A stretch of 64,000 nucleotides of DNA from Atherinomorus stipes. Lineage: Eukaryota > Chordata > Actinopteri > Atheriniformes > Atherinidae. The stretch lies in contig JALJCO010007076.1 of the NCBI GenBank assembly GCA_023101725.1, forward strand, positions 248,001-312,000, read 5' to 3'. Position numbers and translations under genes: made by a program. The notes beneath the pieces were generated by a model. It made no database searches. It had not been told where the DNA came from and saw only the letters and a program-made list of their open reading frames with translations. Numbering within the stretch: position 1 is the stretch's first letter; each line of letters opens with the position of its first letter. Shown here piece after piece: positions 1 through 12,925 of this stretch.

Positions 1-810
1 AAAGTGAAATTTGATGTCATGGCACCTTTAAAGACGCACAATGTAACTTTTAGACCTTAAAAATATGCGTTTTTGACTTGTTTTGATGGCACACCAACAT
101 TCATGCGCATTTTCGTGCTGTCACTGCCCAGAGGCATCCCGAGGTTCAGAAGCTGCACTGTGGAACTTTTGCATCTGGGAGCAGCTGTGACGTTGCAGCT
201 GACTATTGGTTGCAAACCACGCCACGTGCTAGCAAACAAACGTGCTAGCTGAATCCATGTAATTTAACAACTGCAACATTGCAAGCATTAACTGGAGCTA
301 ATAAATCAAGTCTGACAAAATGATATGAGTTGCTTAAAAGGTTTATTCCTTCTCATTCATGTCTTACAACCCACTGGAATTGTGTGGTGGTGTACTTCTC
401 TGCCGAAACACTCTCCTTTGCTTGCATTTTCTTTGTTTCCTTTGTTGTAACATATTTGTTTAGGCGCTGTATTGTGTCCAAACACATTTTACACCTAATG
501 TAGAATGCTTTGCATGCTGCCTGTGTGCATGTCTTTGCTCCACATAATGGAGCTTTTTTTCATAGAACCCCTCCAATGCAGCTTCTTTCTGCAGAGTTGT
601 GTTAGAAGCACTGAGATGTTAATTTTTGCATCAGAACATAATTGCTGTGACACAATTGTTGATTTACAACTTTGCTCTGTGACTGGATGCAGTTTTTCTC
701 TTTTTTTAACATTTGCTTTTTCACTACTTGTAGTACAAGGGAGAAGGGGTCAAGTTTGATCCATCTGGAATCAATATTAACTTTATACATAGCCATTGTA
801 ATATACTCAG
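1..810. other. No recognisable feature
   Basis: I see no coding motif, RNA gene or named repeat here. The only open frames are short, lack family motifs and sit in AT-rich DNA. The first 240 bases are somewhat richer in CpG than the rest. Confidence 0.5.
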
Positions 811-910
811 GATCACAGGGAGCTTTTCCCAGCTGCTGTTAGGCAAGATGCAGGGCACCAAACCGTCGTAGGGCCAACATGGAGACAAAGAAGCCCAGTA
901 TGAACACGCC
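811..910 (+). repeat. Degraded teleost interspersed repeat (copy A)
   Basis: This stretch reads as a worn copy of a very common fish repeat whose hallmark runs 'agctta/tcccagctg ... gggtacaccctggacaggt ... gggccaac..gagacaa'. The pieces 'ggagcttttcccagctg' and 'gggccaacatggagacaaag' are visible in the right order. A better-preserved copy lies at 26248-26414. The family is probably the 3' part of a LINE, but I cannot assign the name from sequence alone. Confidence 0.5.
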
Positions 911-1969
911 CTGAAATTAACAAGTATCATAACATGCACTTTTTAAAAACTGTCGTACTGATAGAGAGCCCATTTTTGCATGAAGCACACAGAAAGGCCC
1001 CGGCAGAGATTTAAACTAGGAAAAACAAAATCAAATTCTCCAACATCCATATCCTGATACATGATACAGAATAGTGTAATTCACAATAACAATATGGGTT
1101 CTGTTTGATTGCATTTCACTTTACACATTCTGAGCTAGCTAACCCCAATAACTCTAGAGATATACTTTTACTTAAAAGTTTGCATTGTTAACTTGCTATT
1201 CAGTAATCAGTCCATGCAGAAGTCCCTTTTGGGGTCCAACCACTCGTTAGGAATCACTGAGTAATGGCTGGAAGCATAAAGGACATAAAGACAGAGACAT
1301 AGACTGACAGAGTCAGACAGCTGCATTAGACATCAAAGCTGCTTCATCAGTCTCACATAGTCCATAAATCACCCTACTAACAACACATACACTATAAGGT
1401 TACACCCCTGAAAGAAGAAACCCCTCACATGCTGCCTCGTACATCATGGGCCTCATAGATGCTTTCCATATCTAAAACAAACAAGTGCCAAATGGTTAAC
1501 TTATGACATTATACAGAGACATTTAAGAAGGATATTTACATTGAGATTTTACAAACAGTCCAACCCCCCGAGACCCCATTACCTCATAGCATGCCTCCTA
1601 TACTCATCTGTGCCCTACTTTTACAATATCAATCTGATATAAAAAGCTGTGATGGCATATATCCACCCAACTGGGTCGGTTTGTTAAAACTGAAATTGCA
1701 GTGTTATTTTTCAGAGGCTGAAAACCTAAGTTCCAGTTTTAGTTCCCCGTTCACTTCTTAATGGCATTCCCCCCTCTCCTCTGTGCTTCATCTCTTCTCC
1801 ACTTGACCACCTGTGGCCTCACTTCCCCTTCTGTCAAATCCCCCTTAAATCTACTCTCCACACACACAAACACGTGCCTTCCTCTGTCCCCTCACCCAAT
1901 CCTGCTATTGCACTTGTGTCTTATGACCATGCTTAGCATCATGAGGCTAACTCAGTGCTACCCCCAACC

Positions 1970-1972
<3 letters not shown>

Positions 1973-2016
<44 letters not shown>
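1973..2016 (+). repeat. (TC)n microsatellite
   Basis: There are 22 uninterrupted TC units, followed within 30 to 100 bases by short CA-rich tracts. The repeat produces a serine/leucine-rich open frame that is not a gene. Confidence 0.97.
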
Positions 2017-2020
<4 letters not shown>

Positions 2021-2919
2021 TTGCTCTCCCAAACACACGCACACACATCATGTTAATAAACCCAGGCCATGCTCAAACTCGGCACGTGAATATCAAAGTG
2101 AAGCTCAGAAGCACACTGACACACACACACACTACAGATTTCCACACCATTCATGGAAGTGCTACTGTTTCAGGATACTATCTATTTATAGTAAGAGTTA
2201 ACTTCGGCTGCAAAGACTTTTTTGATCTTTATGCCACAGATGAACAGAATAAAAACCTGTTGGGTTGCACGTTGCTTAACCAAACTGAATACTAGTGAGT
2301 AAAGAGCTCATATTTCAGGGTGGTCCAAGCTGAAGACATAGTGACTGACTTAGTGAGCAATGCATATTAGAAGGATTGGAAACAACTCTGCGGCAGGCTT
2401 GTCTCCAGTTGCATTTTCATCCAGCTGCTTATACACATTTTCAATTTTCCCATGATGACAGCTGAATGGTGAAAAAAAAAAAAAACATCAACTACTGGAA
2501 AAAAAAAAGGGAATGCCATTTGGAAAAATGGTTATATGTTGGGCAAATTTTTAAAATTGATGTGCCTATAAAAGGCAAATGTGACTAAAGCAACAGAAAT
2601 TTAATTAGATTTTTGTGAAGCACTTTGATTAAAGCTTGTTTTCATAAATGAAATACATATATACAGTATAATGTTAATTAACTCAACTTGACTAGAAATG
2701 GGCAAAGTTAATAATGGCTGAAATCACATTACCTGTGACAACTGAAAAGGCTGCTATCAAAACTCTTAAGGGAACATTGTGGTCATAGTAATTCATTTTA
2801 AGTCTCTGTCCCTCTTATGGCCATTGTTAATTCATGTTTGGCTGTAGCTCATTAAATTAGGTGATTTTCTTGCACCCTCTTCCATCTAGCACTAATGTGA
2901 TGACATGCTGTGGAGATTA

Positions 2920-2948
2920 CCCCCCCCCCCCCCCCCCCCCAAAAAAAA
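2920..2948 (+). repeat. C21-A8 homopolymer junction
   Basis: A run of 21 C is followed directly by 8 A. Such a pure run is hard to sequence, so its length is uncertain. Confidence 0.95.
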
Positions 2949-4121
2949 GTAATCCATTTAATGATGTCTCATGACCCAATACAAGTGAGGGGTAGTGTTT
3001 TTTTCTACGCATCAATGCAGTCCTACATCTTCCGATAGTTCCCTTTATTCTTCTTCTAACTTTTCATTGTTGAAGATTTTTGTTTCAACCTTAACAACCA
3101 ATGACAGAATAAAAGAAACACAGAATTTACTTTGAAATAAATTAAAAATCACTTTCTTTATTTATTTAAGATCCAACTTTTTAAAATACTAGTGAACTGA
3201 AACTAAATATAACCAAATGTTGAACTACTATAACCTGACAAATCAACAACAAAAGACAAGTTTAACAAGACAAACTGGTAGACGGAAGATGCTCACCTCT
3301 CAGTTCATCACTGCACAACACATGACATTAAATAGCTGCAAAACTATGCAGCTCACCTTATATTAACTTGCCACCAACCAAATTGTTTGCCGGTTGTTTT
3401 TGTCCATTAACTACGAGGTGAACCAGAAAAAACAAATAATGAAACAGAAAAATGGAATATCACCATCTATTGTAGATGATTTGGACATACTTTGGCCTCT
3501 AAATCGGATTCCTCTCTGTATACAACAGGGGTCCAAGGTTACCTGAAAAAAAAGATGCCAGAGGCAGCTGATGAAGTGCCATTGCTTTACATACAAACTC
3601 ACAATTAAATAACTTTCTTGCATTTAAATATTGTGAGAAGCCAAGATTGATTGATGGGTACATCTTCTATGTCCTGCATGGTCCAATTGGATTTTAAGCC
3701 CCACACTGATGTTATGCAATCAGATCCAACTCCAAGAAATGACCATTTTATCAGGGATGCTTAGTATGAAAATGCCCTCTGAATTTAGCACAGACCCAAA
3801 CATTGTACACATCTTGAGCTGAACACCTCACTTTGTTCAAAGAGGAGTACATAGTCTGAGTCATTCACTCACTGCTGTGTCATTCAATCAGTTGAGCTTA
3901 ATCAACCTTGAAACACACTTAGACAAACATGCCCTTACTTACTTCCAGGTCACATGCTCTTCCCGACAACAAAAACAACAGCATTCTTTGATAATCATCT
4001 GGTTAAACGCTAACTATGAGAGGAATGTGAGCGGGTGTGGGCATGAATTAGCCTAACTTTATCATGTGAGGCTTCTTACAACACAGAACCACTCAAATAC
4101 ACAAAACATGCACTTGCACAA

Positions 4122-4139
4122 GCCCATGTGCACATGGGC
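4122..4139. repeat. Perfect 18-bp palindrome
   Basis: The sequence gcccatgtgcacatgggc equals its own reverse complement. It has no spacer, so it could be a binding site for a dimeric protein or simply chance. Confidence 0.9.
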
Positions 4140-6378
4140 AACTCAGAGAATGGGATTAGCCATTGTTAAGCAAAGCAGGCGTCACCCAGTTGAGAACAAA
4201 TACACTTAGCACCTTAAGAATGTAAATATCTCAGCTACTTCAAGTAGATAGAGGCGCCTAATGATGTATAAACCCATAAACCTTAAAGTGTGGCAAGAAG
4301 ATCACTTAAGGTGACCAGAGGAGCAAATTTCTTGATATACTGTGCAACTTTTTGGATAAAACTTGGATTAACAAGGTAGTTTCCTAATATTCCCACTTGA
4401 TCCAAAGCCATGCAAACTGGTTGCTGGATCTATTATAGAACTTCAGTGTGTTTTTCTTTTCTCTTACGTTTGAGTGTGTGATCAAAAATGAACTTGAATG
4501 AAATAAAAAACTGCTCAATTGACAATTTTTATCATTTTACTTGAAATAAAGGCAATTTTGTGCCAATTGTTTTTTCCGGTTTTTCAAACGATCACTTAAA
4601 AGAAGAATATTTTTGCTTATTAATTGCGCACTCAGGTTGCAGCCCTGCTTAGTGGTTTTACACACTTGCTTGTGTCCTATGCCTCATATTGGAGGGCTCC
4701 ATTAGGGAGCACACCAGTAGGCTCCAGAAATTCTGGATTTTGAGAATAAAAAGAGTATACAGTAGCTGGAGGTTGTAAATAAGGTAGATCACAGCATAAA
4801 GAAACAATTAACTGCAGAATTGTTGATGTTAAAGGCCCCAAAGATTTAAGGATTTACTTTAATTGCATCTTGAGTGAATTTCAGCTAATTTGTGATGCCG
4901 TAAACAAAATACAGTGAGGTGTCATATACAATTAAATGTTTAGTTAAATTAAAGTATATAACTGACGTGTCTAGATTGTACCCACTGGACGGATGAATGG
5001 TTGGCCATGAGGCTAATTTTTAAGAACAGTGCCCATAGACATTCATGCTACAGTGGTAACATTTACACCAGATCTATTGAAGGGGATGACTGCATTGATT
5101 AATGGGTGAGTACACCATAGTATAGTGTCTTTAAAGTACAGCATTTTGGTCAGCAAAATAAGGATGCATAAGTAACTGAACAGGTTCATGCTCTGTTCTT
5201 AATAAACAAAGTTGAGAATTATATTGATCTTCTCATCTGCTGAAAAATGAAGGTGAACAAGAAGGGGGATTCATTGTGATTATTTGCTGAAGTGAGATCA
5301 CCCATTGACCTCAAATCGGGTGGCTAATCTGTTCTAATGCTCAATAAACTGCAGATGTCTCTTTTGTTTTGAAAATGTAATTTATTTGTACTCAAAAAGA
5401 CCTGCAACTGGGACTTTTTCATGTCTTAGTTACAGTAAATGCTTTCCTTTTCTCCTGACGACCACCTGTCTTCAAGGGAATTTCCAGTGCCAAGCATTTT
5501 AAATTAATCAAGTTTAAGTCCAACTTTGCAGAAAGTGTACATCTTTAAGCTTAGTTTTATATTTCTGTGGTTTCACAGGAAAAAAAACAGTAAAGTGATG
5601 CTGAAAGCATTAAATGAACATACATTACATGTGAATTATAGAAGGTTGTGTTTGGAATTTGGGAGGAAGGAACATTTATCTTTGGGAGAATTCATTCAGT
5701 GTTTATTCTTTTAGCAGAAAAAATACTTTCATCCAGTGAGAGCTCATGTTGCATGTAAGATACTGACATAATAGACTGGATGCTGCAGCAAAACAAGTCA
5801 CAGGACTGACTGGGAGAGAGGTCAAAAGCATCAACAAGTCTGGAAAGATAATGACGGAAACCTTTGATGTCTGACACCAAAGATCATGAAGGCAAAGTTG
5901 AGGATTTCCCCCATGTACAAATATCTGTTTTCAGTTAACAGAATGGATTTTCAGGCCACTTGTTTAAACAGGTAAGATCACTGCTGGTAAATTCTCTTAT
6001 TCTAATCCCAATTTATCTGGATAAGGTGGGAAGGAGCATCATCATCATTTTCATCGTATTGCTTTTTCATCCGCTGACCTTCGACCTACTATGTGTAGCT
6101 AAGAAGCGATTAGTAGTATGTGTCTCACTTGTACAATTTTAAGTGACACAGAGGATTGCACCAAGCTTAGAGGTCATTTTAAATTTGAAGATGGTGCAAC
6201 AGCAGCTTAAGGCTCATCAGTGAGGACAGCAAGCCATGTGACTCCACAGGGTTACTGTTCACACTTTATGTGTGACTAAAAGAATGACAGGAAGTTTCTA
6301 TAATAATCAGCTACATTTCTTACCTTTGCTCTGTCTCTGTGACTCAGCATTCCTGCCGCTTTTATAAGCTTCACATGC

Positions 6379-6401
6379 ATGTGTGTGTGTGTGTGTGTGT
6401 T
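6379..6401 (+). repeat. (GT)n microsatellite
   Basis: About 11 consecutive GT units. Confidence 0.95.
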
Positions 6402-7268
6402 ATCTTTGGCCACCTCACTCAAACCCCTGACCTTTCAAAAGGTCTCACTGTCCAGTTGTCCAAACACAAACATGCAAACTGTCTGACTGACCCACATCAG
6501 AATGTTTTTATTTGGTTTTGCAATCTTATGTATGTGACATATCTTTCTAGAAACCCATGTCTGTTTTTGTCTTAAGCTAAAAACGTGGGAGATAAGAGGC
6601 AGCTCTTATCCATTTTTGCATGTGAAGGATAATGACAACCCTTGAAGTGAGTGCCGTGTCTTTGAAAACACAATCCACCTCTGCCAATACTGGTGGCTTT
6701 GTGGTTGTTTTCTCAAGAGACAAAACATCTGAAGATTTTTAATTTTACCAGGGGCTTTGCTCCAGGTCTTTGAAATGAAGCAGTGCAAGTATGCTGTTGC
6801 TGAACTGACTGAACTTGAAACAGCTCATGATGCCTGAGGTTGGGTACAATGTGTACTTTTCAAGGGTTATTGTTAGTCATAGATTGTCAGTATGGAATTT
6901 GACCTTAAGACCCCATTAAGTAGGACCCTTTATATTCCTAGAAAACAGTAAGCTTGTGTACCCATTTCATTCCACAGGCATGAGTTTGTGTGTTAGATAA
7001 ATTCATACAGCAAATCAAAAGAAGTCACACAATAAATATATCTTGCATGATTATACTTGAATCTCCATTTGTTAAAGAGTTAATTTGAATAAATGGATAT
7101 TTCAGTATAATTTATCCAAGATAGGCTACAGTATATTGTGTGATTTTAAGTGCTTTTGATGCTGTGGCCAAGTGTTCACCTTAAAGAACCAATCTTTCAT
7201 AGCATGGCAGTTCTACAGAGTCCACATTGTCATGATTTTTTGGATTAAATGAGAAATATAATTGATAG

Positions 7269-7289
7269 TTTTTTTTTTTTTTTTTTTTT
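7269..7289 (+). repeat. Poly-T tract
   Basis: A run of 21 T is followed after one G by further T-rich sequence up to about 7305. It could be the reverse-strand poly-A of an old retroposed sequence, but no body was recognised. Confidence 0.9.
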
Positions 7290-8796
7290 GTTTAGTTTTT
7301 TTTTAAAGAACAGTGGTATTGTCAGAAATAGGAGTAAAACAGTTTATATGATCATAGATCGCACATACAAAGTGCAGAAATTGGGCATTGAACAGAGCCA
7401 TGGGGAACTCTACATAAAACAAAACGTACATAACTTCAGGGAAAAGTCTCAAAAGGACTCTGAGGGATCCATCAAAATCAGATGTTACAAATAAATTACA
7501 TGCAGCATAAAAGTAAAAACTGATTTGTGTATGAATGAGATTCTTCCTGTGCCATTCCTGCATTGCAGTGGCTTCATTTCCTCAGCAACATCTATTGATA
7601 AGACTGAAAACCACAATAAGCGGAGAACACTTTAAGAGAGTGTATAAATGGCTATGCCTCTGTGTTGACATCATAACTCGCTTGCACAGTAATGAGTCAT
7701 AGAAGGTGATGCACACGTTGCAAAGTCAGTAAACAAATAAAATGATTATATAGTATATTAGAGTGGTATATTATCATGCAGTTTTCTTGAGTTTCTATGC
7801 ATTCCTTGAGTAAACATCTGTAATTCAGGCAAAGTTAAGAATAGGATTTAATGTTTATTATGACCTCATTCTCTCTCTAATCTTCATTTCTTTAATAGCT
7901 GAGGGTAAATTTACAAAAAAAAAAAAGTCAAGCTATTCCATCAGGATAAGACAGCACTATGCAAAGGATTTAAATTTGAATGCTCATCCCTTCACATAAT
8001 TTCCATTTAATCAGCTTTATCAGGTATTATGAGCAATTTTAATGTTTTTTGAATTACCTTGTGTGATCACACGTGTGCGTTTATGCACACTGATTAGCTC
8101 ACTCTGTGGCAGGGTTGACCAGCGAGGTGATAAGATGCTCCAAGAGAGTACCCTTTAGCACTTGTCACCTAAAACGGTAACATGTTAATGATTTGAAATA
8201 CTTTAGATGAATGAAGAAATACAATTCAGCTACAGCTATTTCTATTTTATTCATTTTGAGAATACATTTTAGAAATGTATATTCCATTCAATCCATGCTT
8301 TACTGAAGATGCTTCTCAGAAAGAGGTCCATAGCTCCGAAAAAGATTTTAATAAAAGAAGAAAAAAAAAACAAAAACAGAAAACTGCAACATTTATTGAA
8401 AAATAAATAATTAAATAAAAATTACACATAAGTGAACAAACATATGCCAATGGGTTCACATGAGAATCTAACAGAACTGAATGCAGGATTGATTATGCAT
8501 GAGATGACTTTGACGCTCTGCATGTATAGCCTGTAATTTTTTTAATTTTTAATTTTTTGCAAATGGGTTCATTCTTGGTGCTGACTATGTGACTGCTTAT
8601 GCTTGAATGGTGGTTTGAGGTTTGTTTAAATGTTCTCAGGTGGTGATGTACCACCAACTCCCACTAACTCATTCTTGCGTACAAACTCAGAACTGTTATG
8701 AGATTTGATTGCATCCTATTCACGTCCAAGTTGATAAATTCTAAAGTCTTGCATGGAAATGGTCATACATACAGATTTCCGTTGCACATTTGCAGA

Positions 8797-9680
8797 TTTT
8801 CCACTTCCCCTCATGGTGAGCAAGACTCTGGAGCACTTTTTAATATCTCAAATGCAGCTGGAGATCTGGGAGGCTTCTCGTTTTCCCCCCAACTTTCATA
8901 TAATGGAGTTCGCCGGGGTCCTAGCCAAAAAAGGTCCATAAAAGTCCACAAAAACTTGTCAATATTCCTCCATACTGCTCGTCCAATGTAATCCAAGTGT
9001 CCTGAGTGGGTAGTGTCCATGTTTTACTCGAAACGACATCATTTAGTATATTTTTAGAGCCTAAACAGTAGTAAATCGCATCTCCTGCAAGCAAGCTGAT
9101 GCGCATTCATGACACTACGGAAGCCGCGGCAGACGAGATCGTGCGTTCTCTTTTTCTTTCTTTCTTTGTTTTAAATCAATATCCAACCCCTCTTGGACTG
9201 TCTTGTGTTTGTCCCGGTTTTTCTGCACACTCTGTCGCTCTTAGCACAATGTAAACGGAAAATTTATTCTTCTACGCTTCCATTATTGGCAGAGTAGGCT
9301 CTGAACGCTGAGGCTTCCGTAGTTTCTTGAACGCACATATGCGCGCTTCGCGAAAGTAAGATGTACTACTGTTTAGGCTCTAAAAATATACTAAATGATG
9401 TCTTTTTGAGTAAATTCTGGACGCTACCCACTCAGGACACTTGGATTACATTGGGCGATTAGTATGGAGGAATATTGACAAGTTTTTGTGGACTTTAATG
9501 GACCTTTTTGGATCGGGCCCCTGCAAACTCCATTATATGAAAGTTGGGGGAAAACGAGAAGCCTTCCTGATCGCCGGCTGCATTTGAGATATGAAAAAAC
9601 TGCTCCAGAGTCTTGCTCACCATGAGAGTAAGTGGAAAATAAAGTGACATGATTCTGTGGGTGAACTATTCCTTTAAGGA
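8797..9680. mobile_element. Foldback element with arms of about 335 bp
   Basis: The left arm (about 8797-9131) and right arm (about 9303-9637) are inverted copies of each other. Matching blocks include 'ctcatggtgagcaagactct' (left) with its complement on the right, 'tccaagtgtcctgagtgggt', and 'tttagagcctaaacagtag'. A spacer of about 170 bases separates them. The right side continues into 'gggtgaactattcctttaag', a terminal motif seen often in teleost miniature elements. The matching left terminus is not preserved. Open frames inside the arms are mirror images of the repeat and not genes. The element is non-autonomous; the superfamily is not determinable here. Confidence 0.85.
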
Positions 9681-10748
9681 AAGATTGGAGGGATCGGGGG
9701 TTAGGAGGTGTACTTTGCACCAGGACAGCAGGCCCTTCATGACTCACTTCTTCCCGTAACAAGTTAATCTCATTCCAAACACAGTAATGCGGCTGATGAA
9801 TATGGTGCAGAATATTGTCAGCCATTAGCCTGCTTGAAATGCCCCCCCCACTCCTCCCAAAAAAGAAGTATGTATCCTCTCAAGAAACCAAATGAAATAG
9901 ACCAGAAGACTGAGCTCATCTATAGAGATATTTTCCTTTCTTGTCAGTGTGATTGCTTTCCTTTTCTGGTGAATTTACGATAAGCCAAGAAGTGCTGGCA
10001 GCTCGCCAAGTTCACAGAAGGAAAAAAAAAAAAGAGAAAAAAGCGGAAGTATGAAGTTGCAATCAGCCCTGCAGTTTGAGTGAAGGGACGGACTTCTTAT
10101 TATCTGTTAGCTGACTCAAACCTTGTCATCATGTATCTGATGGGAAGGTGAGCAGTTTGTTGATGGTGTAATTACTAAAGTGCAGTCATACTGGAGCTGC
10201 AGCAGTAATAATAACAAGTCTGATTTCCAACATGATAATGGTAATTTACTATGTAATGACTAAGACCAAAGTAGTCTTATTCAATAGATGACTTAGAGCA
10301 AATTCATATTTACAGTTACAGCTCAGAGTGTTTGATGCACCGGAGGAAGAAAGGGTTGCAAACATAAAAGTAAATGGTTTATGGCCTTGCTCAAAGGCAG
10401 CAGAAGAAAGTAAAAGAAGGCTGTCATCTTCACCGTTATTTTTCTGTGTTGATGCAACTGAGCTGTTGGCTCTCACATTCACAGGCCTCCGTCTTTAACC
10501 TTAAGGTTCTCTGTAAGGCTTTTAAAATATGTCTTTAACAACATCATAAAGGGCTATTCTTATCCATCAGTCAACTTGTTTTTCTGGGGTTGCTAGCACC
10601 GACTGGGAAATAAGAAAGCTGAACTCCATGTTTACACCTACTGCACTTCTTATGGAGCATTCACAGAGAAAAAGTGATGCTCAACAGGTAATGGATACAT
10701 AACAAGGAATAAGATTTCTTGTCATTTCTTAGCCTTCAGGAATAATTC
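9681..10748. other. No recognisable feature
   Basis: This is AT-rich sequence with an A/G-rich tract near 10020-10050 and a C run near 9841. I see no coding or repeat signature. Confidence 0.5.
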
Positions 10749-11030
10749 TCCAAGCTTCTTGAAGGACAAAGCTTTCCTTTGGATATTGGGTGCCTTTTGT
10801 TCCATTCTTTGTCAAGGTGACCGCACACTGCCTCAATAATTTTGAGGTCTGAGCTCTGGGGAGAATTCATGTCTCCATAAGACTTTTTGCTGCATACCTC
10901 AGCCTCTCTGTTTTCCTTCTTTAAAAATGGCTTTTTGACAGCTACCCTTTCATGGAGACCATTGGTGAATGAATCGGCTAAAGGTCCTGATGCACCTCTC
11001 AGGTTCTGTGTCAGGTCTTTGCAGGATTTT
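10749..11030 (-). pseudogene. Tc1-like transposase fragment, internally deleted
   Basis: Read on the minus strand, one frame stays open and gives blocks of a teleost Tc1/mariner transposase. First comes the N-terminal DNA-binding region ending in 'ERVAVKKPFLKKENREAE', then directly the C-terminal catalytic end 'SPQSSDLKIIEAVCGHLDKE'. The family normally has roughly 340 residues, and the middle with the first two catalytic aspartates is missing at the join. The glutamate of the DDE triad remains in 'KIIEAV'. The remnant cannot encode an active enzyme. It lies directly beside a Tc1-like miniature element at 11077-11592, and the two may belong to one insertion history. The identification rests on motif order and spacing known for the family. 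Confidence 0.85.
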
Positions 11031-11076
11031 TCTCTCTTTTTTTTTTCTCTTAACTTGTAAAGGCATCACATTCAGA

Positions 11077-11592
11077 TGCCGTCCTCAAAATTATCCATAC
11101 TCTCCCATTAAAGAAATAGGACTTCAAATAACAAAAAACTAAAAAAGAGTTATAATATATATAAAAAAAAAAGTTACAAGAACATAATTGAGTGAAACAA
11201 AATTTTGCTTTAGAGTTGCCTTTGGAAATTATAACTTTAAAAAAAATGGTCCCAGACACATAAGAGCATCCTTCCCATGAACAGTGGACCAAAATACCCG
11301 CCAACAGGTGCAGACATCTTTTTGAACACGCAGAAAACACCTGATTGCAGTGATTGCCTCAAAGTGTTGCTCAACAAAATTGTAGCTTTGGACCCCATCT
11401 TGCTTATTTACTTGTTTTATTTTTTGTGTGCTTGTTTTTAATATTTATTTCAAACCACAATTCAAATCAATTTCATGGTTTTCATAGAATTTTTATCTAT
11501 CATTACTTTTGTCAGTTTCAATTTATTTCTCTGACAGCTGATTTATTTCCGTCTTTAATTTGAGGGTATGAATAATTTTAAGGACGACTATA
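11077..11592. mobile_element. Tc1/mariner-like miniature element with TIRs
   Basis: The left end 'gtcctcaaaattatccatac' (11081-11100) and the right end 'gtatgaataattttaaggac' (11566-11585) are inverted repeats of each other, extending inward to about 40 bases per side. The right end is followed by TATA, compatible with the TA target of Tc1/mariner elements; the left flank has no clear TA. The interior contains 'tattttggtccactgttcat', similar to the antisense of a Tc1 transposase C-terminus, but no usable frame. I read it as an internally decayed copy. Confidence 0.75.
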
Positions 11593-12298
11593 GATCAGAA
11601 CGAGACTGAAGATAAACATGAGTGGAAAACTGACTATGTCTAAAGAAAACTTCAGACCTTTAGAGAGAACTGAGATGAATGAATCAATTCCACTTGGAAA
11701 GTCTGGCTACTGGGAAAGGGAAGATGAAGAAATGAGTTGCACAACACTGAAAGCCCAAAGACACACAAAAAGCAACTAGATAGAATGTAGTAAGAACCTA
11801 CTTAAGCATAAAAACACACATGATGATGAAGTGAGACAAATCCATACCTGTTCTACCAGTCATCATGCTACACATTTAAATCTTACTCTCAGCTATTTAT
11901 AATAATGCAATGACGGAAATTGATTAGATGTCATGTAACTTCCCAGACTGACTCACTTCCTGCACATCCTTGTATTTGCTCTAAAATTAAATATGCATTT
12001 CCCTCTGACTTAAAGTGATAGCGTCATCTCATATGTGGTGTATTTTGTGGCACTCTTGCTTTAACAGAACTGCTCTGATTTGTCCTGACAGAGGACCAGA
12101 AATGTTGTCAGAAAAGTTATTTCATCCTGCCACTGAACGGGAAGAGAAGTTCACCCACGATGTAAATCTCAAATAGCTGTTTTAAAGTTATTCACTGATG
12201 TCCGAGGTGTGACAGGTTATTTGGATGCTGCTTTGTTTTATATATATATATAAAAGGCAAGAGTCATAAAATGGGTTACAAATAAGCCTTTCTAAAGT

Positions 12299-12315
12299 CC
12301 CCCCCCCCCCCCCCC
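12299..12315 (+). repeat. Poly-C run (C17)
   Basis: A run of 17 C. On the minus strand it yields a glycine stretch in a spurious open frame. Confidence 0.95.
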
Positions 12316-12728
12316 ATTCATCCGCCATTTCCCTCCTAAAGTTTATCTTCTCTACCTTTTGTGTCTCATCTTTTATCATTAGAGCTACTGGATGAGAAGC
12401 CATTAGAGAGAAATTGACCCAACTCCCTGCAGGTCTCAGCAGGCTACAGCCTCATCAAGCTAGTTCCCTCCCCACTGTGACGAGGACAGCTAGCCATTAC
12501 CTGTGGAAGTGGACTGTTGTAATGTAAAATATTTATCAATACTCAACTCTGCTCTTGGGAATTGAGCACAAGCAGGCTCATGTACATTTACTCACAGGCT
12601 GAGCTCAGCCCCGATCATGGCTCTTCACCCTACGATCTTCTTCTTGATTAAGTTAATTTACTGCATGTAGCTTCATAGTTTACATAATATTTATTTAAAC
12701 ATTTGTACAGCGTTCAAGGCTTAAGAGT

Positions 12729-12925
12729 AGGGGTATCAAACTCCAGTCGTCGAGGGCTACTCTTCTGCAGGCTTTCGTTCTTTCCCCTGTTCCAAAACAC
12801 CTGAATCAAATCAAATGGATCCAACAGTTTTTTTTTTTTTTAACTTCTTCACAATGACCCTTTCAGTCAGGTGTGTTGGAGCAGGGAAGCAATAAAAACT
12901 TGCTGGATAGCAGCCCCCGAGGACA
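12729..12925. mobile_element. hAT-like MITE, right end truncated
   Basis: The left end 'gggtatcaaactccagtcgt' continues into 'cgagggctac..ctgcagg' and then 'cccctgttccaaaacacctg'. The right side shows the complementary arrangement 'caggtgtgttggagcaggga' and 'cagcccccgagg'. This is the layout of an abundant teleost miniature element with long imperfect terminal repeats. The last bases that should mirror the left tip are missing. A poly-T run at 12827-12841 lies in the loop. Confidence 0.75.

Larger units (their letters stand above)
911..8796. other. Long stretch without recognisable genes
   Basis: Apart from the simple repeats and the palindrome listed separately, I see no exon, RNA gene or transposon motif in this stretch. 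It is AT-rich with scattered A and T runs, and its open frames are short and carry no family signature. It may be intergenic or a large intron. Confidence 0.5.

Noticed and set aside
1761..2201. Open frame of 146 codons across the (TC)n
   Set aside because: The frame is kept open by the microsatellite and yields low-complexity Leu/Ser and His/Thr. It has no domain.
9424..9825. Minus-strand open frame of 133 codons
   Set aside because: It lies mostly in the right arm of the foldback element and mirrors frames in the left arm, so it is repeat DNA.
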